Shown here: positions 44,582 through 51,240 of the stretch, one piece after another
Numbering within the stretch: the first letter of the stretch is position 1
How the letters are laid out: each line of letters begins with the position of its first letter
Source: Archangium gephyra
Lineage (GTDB): Bacteria; Myxococcota; Myxococcia; Myxococcales; Myxococcaceae
Direction of reading: 5' to 3'
DNA: 64,000 bases
Assembly (NCBI GenBank): GCA_003243425.1
Contig: QFQP01000005.1
Span: forward strand, 158,192-222,191
Program-made: the position numbers and the translations under genes
Notes under the pieces: generated by a model
Databases searched by the model: none
Seen by the model: the letters and a program-made list of their open reading frames with translations, nothing else
Told to the model about the DNA's origin: nothing

Positions 44582-45070
44582 ATGGGCAACGACCTCGTGC
44601 TGTTGATGGAGTGTGCGAACGGAATCGAGGCCGCGCACGTGCGTTCGTTGCTCACCGGCGAAGGCATCGAGCACGTGGTGCAGGGCGAGCACCATTCGAA
44701 CCTGCTCGGAGGCACGACGTTGCCGGCCGCCATTCTTCCGCGCGTGCTGGTGCATGAACGCGATGCCGAGCGCGCGAAGGCGTTGTTGGAAGCCGCTCCC
44801 ACACTGGCCGGCGCCGAGGGAGACCCGCTCGAGGGTGCGCTGTGCCCGGTGCACGAGCAGTGGGCGCGCGCGACGTGCGGGCGCTGCGGCACGTTCCTGT
44901 GTGCGTCGTGTCAGACGCTGGGTGAACCGCCCATCTGCGAGGCCTGCGTCGACGCCGAGAAGAACCCGCCGCGGCGGGGGTTTCCCGCGTTGATCATGCT
45001 GGGCATTCCGGTGGCGCTGCTCATCGGTGTGGGGCTGCTGATGCACTACCTGGGCGTCGTGCCCGACTGA
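44582..45070 (+). CDS. DUF2007-like protein with zinc-binding module and membrane anchor
   Basis: A 162-residue protein. Residues ~3-68 match the DUF2007 (putative signal-transducing, PII-like) domain: VLLMECANGIEAAHVRSLL, then EGIEHVVQGEHHSN. Residues ~87-125 contain CPVHEQW, CGRCGTFLC, CQTL and CEAC, a B-box-like zinc module. One membrane segment follows (residues ~135-155, IMLGIPVALLIGVGLLM). Such proteins occur in myxobacteria, but the partner is unknown. Confidence 0.75.
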   Translation: MGNDLVLLMECANGIEAAHVRSLLTGEGIEHVVQGEHHSNLLGGTTLPAAILPRVLVHERDAERAKALLEAAPTLAGAEGDPLEGALCPVHEQWARATCGRCGTFLCASCQTLGEPPICEACVDAEKNPPRRGFPALIMLGIPVALLIGVGLLMHYLGVVPD

Positions 45071-46015
45071 TCACCGACAGACCTGCAGCGTCGCATCGAA
45101 GCAGACGCCGTCGATGCACTGACCCAACGCGCCGCACTGACCGCTGCACGCTTCACCATGCACCGGCAGCGGCGCGCACGTGCCCTCGACGCAGTGCAGG
45201 CCCGGCTGGCACGGCGCCTCTTCAGAGCACGGGCTCTTCAAGGGCCGCCCCACCGCGCAGGTTCCATCGAGACACAGACCGCTCGCGCACTCGGAGTTCG
45301 CGCTGCAGCCCACGCCCACGCCCAGCGGCATGTCGCACGTGCCGTCCACGCAGGTGAGGCCGCCTTCGCACGACGCGTCGCTGCAGGCCTGGCCGAAGGC
45401 AGTGAGCGGAGCGCACACCCCTTCCTTGCACCAGGCTCCGAGCACGCAGGTCGAGGTCATGCAGCCTTCACCGAGGGCCGCGCGCGGCAGGCACACCGAA
45501 CCGCCGTCGGCCGCGCCGCACCATGAATCGAGCTCACAACCGATGCCGTCGACCTGCGGTGACACACACGGCTCTCCACGCTTCGAAGGAATGAGCGTCG
45601 GCGTGTCGACCCTCGTGCACACGCCGCAGTCGGTGGTGGAATTGCGAACACACGCGAGGCCCGCGCCGCAGGTGCCACACGGTTCACCTTCGGCGCCCTG
45701 CCCCACGAGCACGTCGCGACAACTCGGAATGACGAAGCGCCCCCCGATGCACTGCGTGCTGGCGCGCACGTCGTCGACGCACTTCTGGCCGGCTTTCGGG
45801 TCGTACTCGAGGGTGCCCGCGTCGAGCGCCGCGCGGTACTGAAACAGGCAGTCGTAGCTGACGAGCGGCCGCGCACAGTCGACCGACTGGCTCAGCAGAC
45901 CGCAGCGCTTCGAGGCTTCACACTCGGCGCGGGTGACTTCACGGCAGTACGACTCGGCGGGCAGTCCTTCACAACCGGCGAGAAGAACGAGACTCAGGGC
46001 GCTCCAACGCGACAT
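45071..46015 (-). CDS. Dickkopf-like cysteine-rich lipoprotein A
   Basis: A 314-residue lipoprotein (LVLLAGC lipobox) containing 39 cysteines by my count including the lipidated one. Residues ~20-110 form an alpha-helical Cys-stabilised part (CREVTRAECEASKRC). From ~115 to the end come repeated units of the form GExCxxxxCxxGLxCVxGxC. It ends DATLQVCR. Lipoprotein B at 47241 has the same architecture, the same Cys count and a similar last residue pattern (DPTLECR). It lies in the neighbourhood of a DUF692 enzyme that could act on such cysteines; that link is inference. Confidence 0.8.
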   Translation of the reverse strand: MSRWSALSLVLLAGCEGLPAESYCREVTRAECEASKRCGLLSQSVDCARPLVSYDCLFQYRAALDAGTLEYDPKAGQKCVDDVRASTQCIGGRFVIPSCRDVLVGQGAEGEPCGTCGAGLACVRNSTTDCGVCTRVDTPTLIPSKRGEPCVSPQVDGIGCELDSWCGAADGGSVCLPRAALGEGCMTSTCVLGAWCKEGVCAPLTAFGQACSDASCEGGLTCVDGTCDMPLGVGVGCSANSECASGLCLDGTCAVGRPLKSPCSEEAPCQPGLHCVEGTCAPLPVHGEACSGQCGALGQCIDGVCFDATLQVCR

Positions 46016-46075
46016 GGCCGCTTCTTAAGGACGATACGCGCCGGTGAAAGGCCGCTCGCGCTCAACGCTGCCCGG

Positions 46076-46288
46076 TCATTTCAGGGCCTGCGTCGGAAAC
46101 CGCTCGCGGATGTTCGCGTTGAAGTACGAGCCGACCGAGTCAGCCGACAGCAACGCCTCGAACTTCGCCTTCGGCACCGCGAAGTACCGGTAGACGTGGC
46201 CGTTGACGAACTCGACCTCGAGCATGCTGGAACGCTCGTCGTAGCCGACCGAGCGCAGCCCCGAGGACCTCACGTGGTGGCGCCTCAT
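46076..46288 (-). CDS. KTSC domain protein
   Basis: A 70-residue single-domain protein matching the KTSC family in layout: SSGLRSVGYDERSSMLEVEF, a GHVYRYFAVP motif and a terminal SVGSYFNANIRERF. KTSC domains are named for lysyl-tRNA-synthetase-associated proteins and are thought to bind nucleic acid or act as small adaptors. It is divergent from the methyltransferase. Function here is unknown. Confidence 0.85.
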   Translation of the reverse strand: MRRHHVRSSGLRSVGYDERSSMLEVEFVNGHVYRYFAVPKAKFEALLSADSVGSYFNANIRERFPTQALK

Positions 46289-46349
46289 GCTTCACCGGTA
46301 AGCACCGTTGGTTCGGAAACCAGGGGTGGGTTCCGAACGTACGGTCAGG

Positions 46350-47078
46350 GTGACACCGCTCCTCTACGGCGACCTCACCGGCTGGTACGCGCTGCTCGAC
46401 CCGCGGGCGGACCACGAAGGGGAAGCCGCCGCGTACCTGCAGGCGCTCCTGGGTGGCATCGACGGCGCGAAGCGCACGCTGCTCGACCTCGGCGCCGGAG
46501 CGGGGAACAACGCGTGGTTCCTGAAGCAGCAGTTCGCCTGCACGCTGACCGACGTGTCCGACGCGATGTTGTCGCTGTCACGCGCGCAGAACCCCGACTG
46601 TGAGCACCTGCTCGGAGACATGCGCACGCTGCGCCTGGGCCGCACCTTCGACGCGGTGATGGTGCACGACGCGGTCTGTTACATGACCACGCGCGACGAC
46701 CTCCGAAAGGCGGCCCAGACGGCGTTCGTTCATCTGCGCACCGGCGGCGCTGCGGTCTTCGCTCCCGACTGCACGCGTGAGTCGTTCGAGAAGGGCTCGT
46801 CGTTGCTCGAGTGCGAAGCAGGCGCGCGTTCACTGCACGGCATCGAGTGGAGCTGGGACGCAGACCCCGACGACGAGACCTACCAGGTCGAATACGCGCT
46901 GCTGTTGCGCGACGGCGTCGAGGTGCGCGCGGTGCACGACCGGCACACCGAGGGGCTCTTCACGCGCGCCACGTGGGTCGAGGTGCTGGAAGGCGTGGGC
47001 TTTCAGGTCGACACCTTTCAACGCCCGGCCGATGACGACGGCGCGTTCGACGAGGTGTTCCTGTGCCGCAAGCGGTGA
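46350..47078 (+). CDS. SAM-dependent methyltransferase
   Basis: A 242-residue class I methyltransferase. The GTG at 46350 (VTPLLYGDLTGWYALLDP) is preferred; an upstream TTG at 46308 adds 14 unlikely residues. Motif I is LLDLGAGAGNNAWFL near residue 45, the acidic residue ending strand 2 is in LTDVSDAML, motif II is LGDMRTLRLGRTFDAV, and post-motifs follow (LRTGGAAVFAPD). The substrate is unknown. It lies between the two Cys-rich lipoproteins, in the opposite orientation to the DUF692 gene. Confidence 0.88.
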   Translation: MTPLLYGDLTGWYALLDPRADHEGEAAAYLQALLGGIDGAKRTLLDLGAGAGNNAWFLKQQFACTLTDVSDAMLSLSRAQNPDCEHLLGDMRTLRLGRTFDAVMVHDAVCYMTTRDDLRKAAQTAFVHLRTGGAAVFAPDCTRESFEKGSSLLECEAGARSLHGIEWSWDADPDDETYQVEYALLLRDGVEVRAVHDRHTEGLFTRATWVEVLEGVGFQVDTFQRPADDDGAFDEVFLCRKR

Positions 47079-47281
47079 GCACCGTGGGCACCGCCGACCC
47101 GCGCAACCTGCTCGAGCTCTCGACGATGGGCTACCGCGGGGCGGTGCTCGAAGGCGTACCCGAGGTGGCGAAGCTCGTCTGGGAGCCCGCAAGTAATACG
47201 GTACAGACAGGTGTTCAGGAGGTCCGGGTGCGAGCTGGAGTCAGCGGCACTCGAGCGTCGGGTCACGACAGATACCGCTGA
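47075..47281 (+). CDS. Doubtful short ORF after the methyltransferase
   Basis: A 68-codon ORF whose GTG overlaps the methyltransferase stop (GTGA). It starts MSTVGTADPRNLLELSTMG and its last ~15 codons overlap the 3' end of lipoprotein B on the other strand. The first half is protein-like and could be the remnant of a gene truncated by the lipoprotein gene. No family is recognised. Confidence 0.25.
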   Translation: MSTVGTADPRNLLELSTMGYRGAVLEGVPEVAKLVWEPASNTVQTGVQEVRVRAGVSGTRASGHDRYR

Positions 47282-48146
47282 CGCACACGCCCAACGCGCA
47301 GCCCTTCTCGAGACACGACTCGCCGACCTCCGCACCGCGTTCGCACGTTCCGTTCACGCACACGCCCGGCGCCGCGCAGCCCACGCCACAGGCTTCGCCA
47401 ATCGGCGTCAGCAATACACACCGGCCTTCGAAGCAGTGACCGCTGCGGCACTCGACGTCGGCGCCGCACGCGTAGCCGCGGACCCTTTGCAGCTGGCAGA
47501 TACCGCGTTCGCACCACAGCCCTCCCTGACAATGCTCGTTCACCACGCACGTCGCGCCCTGGCCGATGGGCAGCTCACACACGTCTTCCGAGCAGCGGAA
47601 CGGCAGGCGGCAGCGACCTTCGTGACACGCGTCTCCGTCACCCGGCAGGCGCGTGCACAGCTGATCGCCGTTGCAGTACGAGTTGCTGCCGCACGGTCGT
47701 GACGCGCACGACTCGCCGTCTTCTGCGGGTGCCGGCTTCGGGCTGCACGTGCCGCAGCCCGTCGAGTTGTTGATGCACACCAGCCGGGCCTGGCACCCAC
47801 CACACGACTCGCCTTCTTTGCGCGTGCCGACGAGGTAGCGGTCACACGCTTCGTCGCCCGACTCGAGCGGCTCGTCGTAGAGCTCGTCGCAGCTGCGGCG
47901 TTCGAACGCGTCGAGGCACTTCTTCGCGGCGGTGCCGTCGTACGTGAACACACCGGCGTCGACCCATGACTGCAGGCGCTCGGCGCACGCGGTGTCGGGG
48001 GGAATCGGGCACTCCATCGCCGGCGACCAGAGGCGGCAGCGCTTGTTGGCCTGGCACCGGGCGATCCACTGCTGGGCGCAGAAGTCTTCGGGTGCAAGTG
48101 AGGTGGTGCAGCCGCTGATCAACAGCAGAACGAGGAGTCGTCTCAT
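47241..48146 (-). CDS. Dickkopf-like cysteine-rich lipoprotein B, coupled to the MNIO gene
   Basis: A 301-residue lipoprotein (MRRLLVLLLISGC) with 39 cysteines by my count. It has the same plan as lipoprotein A: a helical Cys part (CQANKRCRLWSPAMEC), then repeated GExCxxxxCxxxxxCxxGxC units, ending DPTLECR. The ATG overlaps the stop of the DUF692 gene by 4 nt (48143-48146), so the two proteins are made together. It is therefore the most natural candidate partner or substrate of that enzyme, although similar lipoproteins are common in myxobacteria without such a neighbour. Confidence 0.82.
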   Translation of the reverse strand: MRRLLVLLLISGCTTSLAPEDFCAQQWIARCQANKRCRLWSPAMECPIPPDTACAERLQSWVDAGVFTYDGTAAKKCLDAFERRSCDELYDEPLESGDEACDRYLVGTRKEGESCGGCQARLVCINNSTGCGTCSPKPAPAEDGESCASRPCGSNSYCNGDQLCTRLPGDGDACHEGRCRLPFRCSEDVCELPIGQGATCVVNEHCQGGLWCERGICQLQRVRGYACGADVECRSGHCFEGRCVLLTPIGEACGVGCAAPGVCVNGTCERGAEVGESCLEKGCALGVCVSGICRDPTLECR

Positions 48147-49543
48147 GCGAGCGGGTCGATGTGGACGGAAGCACCACGCGCGGAGAGCCGCAACCTCCAC
48201 GGGCCCGGCGTGGCGCGACGTGCGCACTGCAGCAGGCCGTCCCACCCCGCGTCGTGACGTGAGAGCGCGTGGAAGGCGTGCAGCGCTTCGGTGAGGTTCA
48301 TGGGAAAGGTCGCGTCGACCGGGCCCGGCGTGGCGCGTTGCGCGCGCGCATGCGTGGTGCGCGCCCAGAGTTCCAGCGACACCAGCGCGTCGGCACCCGC
48401 GAGCTCCGGGCGGCGTGACTCCTTCATCGCCCACGCGAGGAAATGATCAGCGAGGGGCCTGGCTCCGTGCTCCAGCCACTCTCGCAGCGGGTAGTGGCGG
48501 AGTTGATCAGCGCTGGGGGCGACCGCGCGCCGGGAAATCGGCACTTCGCGGTCGAGCGCTTCCGCGAGCACGGTGAGCCGGAAGTCGAGCTCGGGCGAAG
48601 GTTCGCGCAGCGTCTGGTCGAGCAGCGCCCAGACACCGGTCGCGGTCAGCGCCGTCGAGGGAAGTTCTGGCGCCCGTGCCTGCCCTTCGGCCAGCGCGCG
48701 CGGTGAGGGGAGGTGCAGGCCCCGGAGCTTCTTCAGATTCGCGACCGCCACCACGTCGGGGTGACCATCACCTTCGTAGGTCACCGCGCAGAGCCGCGAA
48801 CACCGCTTCAACACGTCGGCGAACAACGCCCACACCTCATCGCGAATCGGCTGCGGGTGATCATCGAGGTACGTCTGCCCCTTCACCACGCCACCGGCGA
48901 TGTGCAGTTGCCGCACGCGCTCCCAGGGAAATGAATCGAGGCCTTCGGTCAACGAAAGGCCCCGCGCGAGCTGGTGCGAGAACAGGTGCCCCACGTCGAG
49001 CAACACGTCGCACGCGCTCGCGGTCGACAACTTCTCCATGAAGTCGAGCACGTGCAGCGCACCGCGCGCCGTCATCACCGTCGGGTTCTCGAGCAACATG
49101 GGCACCGGCATCGCGTTCTTCACGTGCACCGCGTGCGCGACACACTGCTCGACACCTTCCGCGCTCAACGGAGGCGACAGATACAGATACCCCGGCAACG
49201 CCTGCCCACGGTGGTGCCACCAGCCGACATCGTTCGAGACCCACGGCGAACCCACGGCTTCGACGTGCGCCGCGCAGGCCGCGAGCCGCTCGGCATCTTC
49301 CAGCTCCGGGCCCCACAGGTTGATGTGTACCGGGTGGTACACGAGCGGCACGTCCGCGCGGCGCTTCTCCATCTCGGGGAACAGCGTCGCTTCGGCCCGC
49401 GCCACGTCGATGTCCAGCGGCGCCGAGTACTCGACGTAGTCGTACAACCCCGGTTGTGCATCGAGCAGCGCGTACGGGCGCGGAAAGTCCGCGGTCTGCG
49501 CGTTCGAAGACAGCCCAAGTCCGAGCACCGGCAGTGTCGTCAC
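48143..49543 (-). CDS. DUF692 family multinuclear non-haem iron oxidase (MNIO) with C-terminal extension
   Basis: A 466-residue protein. Residues ~5-275 are a DUF692 TIM-barrel. Candidate metal ligands are His70 and His73 (YHPVHINLW), Asp105, Glu152 (LLENPTV), Asp183 and His186 (LLDVGHLFSHQ), His214 (LHIAGG), Asp228/His229 and Asp235 (DDHPQPIRDEVW), and Glu257. MNIOs such as MbnB, TglH and BufB oxidise cysteines in ribosomal peptides, usually with a partner protein. Residues ~276-466 are an unassigned helical extension that may replace the separate partner. It overlaps lipoprotein B by 4 nt and is divergent from a DoxX gene 32 bp away. Confidence 0.85.
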   Translation of the reverse strand: MTTLPVLGLGLSSNAQTADFPRPYALLDAQPGLYDYVEYSAPLDIDVARAEATLFPEMEKRRADVPLVYHPVHINLWGPELEDAERLAACAAHVEAVGSPWVSNDVGWWHHRGQALPGYLYLSPPLSAEGVEQCVAHAVHVKNAMPVPMLLENPTVMTARGALHVLDFMEKLSTASACDVLLDVGHLFSHQLARGLSLTEGLDSFPWERVRQLHIAGGVVKGQTYLDDHPQPIRDEVWALFADVLKRCSRLCAVTYEGDGHPDVVAVANLKKLRGLHLPSPRALAEGQARAPELPSTALTATGVWALLDQTLREPSPELDFRLTVLAEALDREVPISRRAVAPSADQLRHYPLREWLEHGARPLADHFLAWAMKESRRPELAGADALVSLELWARTTHARAQRATPGPVDATFPMNLTEALHAFHALSRHDAGWDGLLQCARRATPGPWRLRLSARGASVHIDPLA

Positions 49544-49575
49544 GCGCGTTCCTCTACCGTGCTATTCGGCGCCGC

Positions 49576-49980
49576 ATGCACTCCGTTTCACTGTGGGTCG
49601 CACAGATTCTCGCGAGCGCCTTCATGGCGATCCTCTTTCTGCAATCGGGCCTCGACAAGGTCTTCGATTGGAAGGGGAACAAGGAATACATCGGCGGCTA
49701 TTTCTCGAAGACACCGCTGCGTCGCTTCACCACGGTCCTGCTGTTTCAAATCACCGTGCTCGAAGTGCTGGCCGGCGTGTTCTGCGCAGGTGGCGTGGTG
49801 ACGTTGTTGTTCACCCGCACGCCGCTCATTGCCTTCATCGGCTCGGTGCTGGCGGCGCTCAACATCGTGGCGCTGTTCTTCGGTCAGCGCATCGCGAAGG
49901 ACTATGCGGCCGCCGCCGGCATGGTGCCCTACGCCATCTTCACCATCGGCTCGGTGTTGCTGCTGGGCTGGGGTTCGTAG
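49576..49980 (+). CDS. DoxX family membrane protein
   Basis: A 134-residue protein with four membrane segments (approx. residues 6-24, 52-75, 78-100 and 112-131) and the family-typical FLQSGLDKVFDWKG near residue 20 and FFGQRIAKDYAAAAGMVPYAIF near residue 100. DoxX proteins take part in quinone- or thiol-linked redox processes, and DoxX genes accompany DUF692 genes in bufferin-type operons. Here it is divergent from the DUF692 gene rather than cotranscribed. Confidence 0.88.
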   Translation: MHSVSLWVAQILASAFMAILFLQSGLDKVFDWKGNKEYIGGYFSKTPLRRFTTVLLFQITVLEVLAGVFCAGGVVTLLFTRTPLIAFIGSVLAALNIVALFFGQRIAKDYAAAAGMVPYAIFTIGSVLLLGWGS

Positions 49981-50012
49981 ATCCAACCTGCGACTGACGC
50001 GTTGAAGGGCCC

Positions 50013-51158
50013 ATGCGCCCTCTCTTCCGCTCGCTCCTCGTCGCTGCGTCGTTGTCGGTCCCTGCCTTCGCCGCCGAGCCTCCGGCCCCGCAACCGCCCA
50101 CGAACATTCAGAAACCCGACGGTCGCCCCACGCTCGACGTGGTGTTCGTGCTCGACACCACGGGCTCCATGGGCGGGCTCATCGAAGGCGCGAAACAGAA
50201 GATCTGGTCCATCGCCAGCCGGCTGGCTTCAGGCAAACCCACCCCGCGAATTCGTGTGGGGCTGGTGGCGTACCGCGACCGCACCGACGAGTACGTGACG
50301 AAGCGCTTCGAGCTCAGTGAAGACCTCGACGAGGTCTACAAGAACCTGCAGAGCTTCCAGGCCGGTGGCGGCGGCGATGGTCCCGAGCACGTGGGTCAGG
50401 CACTCGGTGAAGCGGTCTCGTTGATGCAGTGGAGCCAGGACAAGAAGACCGCGCGGATGATCTTCCTCGTCGGCGATGCGCCGGCGCACGACGACTACAA
50501 CGACGGGTGGAACACGCGCACCTGGGCGAAGAACGCCATCGCCAAGGGCATCGTGGTGAACACCGTGCGATGCGGCGCTGACGGCAGCACCGGCGCGTTG
50601 TTCGCGGAGCTCGCGAAGCTGGCCGACGGTACGTACGTGTCGATTCAGCAGTCGGGCGGCATGGTCGCAGTGGCCACGCCGTACGACGCCGAGATGAAGA
50701 AGCTCAGCGACGGCATCGCGGACCGCACGATGGTCGGCGGCACGGCGACCGCGCGGACCGAGGGCGACACCCGGTTGAAGGAGCTCAAGAGCATGAGCGT
50801 GGAAGGCAACGCCGATCGCGTCTCGTATCGCGCGAAGTCGTATGCGCCTGCGGCTCCGATGGCCGACGTGAGCGTGCGCGGTGGTGTGGTGCTGAACGCC
50901 GACCCGACCGCGGTGAACACGATGAAGGACGAAGATCTGCCCGCATCACTCCGCGCGCTGCCGGCTGATCAACGCGAGGCCGCCGTGAAGAAGGCGACCG
51001 CCGAGCAGAAGGAGCTGCAGGCGAAGCTGCTCGAGCTCTCGAAGAAGCGTGACGAGTTCATCAAGAGCAACGCGAAAAAGTCGGGCGAGGTCTCGTTCGA
51101 CGACGAGGTGTTCGCGGGCGCGAAGAAGAGCGCGTCGAAGGTAGGCGTCGCGTACTGA
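50013..51158 (+). CDS. Exported VWA domain protein
   Basis: A 381-residue secreted protein (signal peptide LLVAASLSVPAFAAE). Residues ~40-230 form a von Willebrand A domain with MIDAS DTTGSMG near residue 49 and the later Thr/Asp sites, as in YfbK-like surface proteins. Residues ~240-380 form a charged helical region (KKATAEQKELQAKLLELSKK). It precedes a larger VIT/VWA protein by 82 bp on the same strand. The two may form one functional unit, perhaps in metal-dependent adhesion. Confidence 0.88.
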   Translation: MRPLFRSLLVAASLSVPAFAAEPPAPQPPTNIQKPDGRPTLDVVFVLDTTGSMGGLIEGAKQKIWSIASRLASGKPTPRIRVGLVAYRDRTDEYVTKRFELSEDLDEVYKNLQSFQAGGGGDGPEHVGQALGEAVSLMQWSQDKKTARMIFLVGDAPAHDDYNDGWNTRTWAKNAIAKGIVVNTVRCGADGSTGALFAELAKLADGTYVSIQQSGGMVAVATPYDAEMKKLSDGIADRTMVGGTATARTEGDTRLKELKSMSVEGNADRVSYRAKSYAPAAPMADVSVRGGVVLNADPTAVNTMKDEDLPASLRALPADQREAAVKKATAEQKELQAKLLELSKKRDEFIKSNAKKSGEVSFDDEVFAGAKKSASKVGVAY

Positions 51159-51240
51159 GTTCGCGCTGAACGAAGTCTCCTCGCCCCGCGGCAGACGGCC
51201 ATGTTGCGCTCTCAAACTCAACTAAGAAGCCACCACACCC

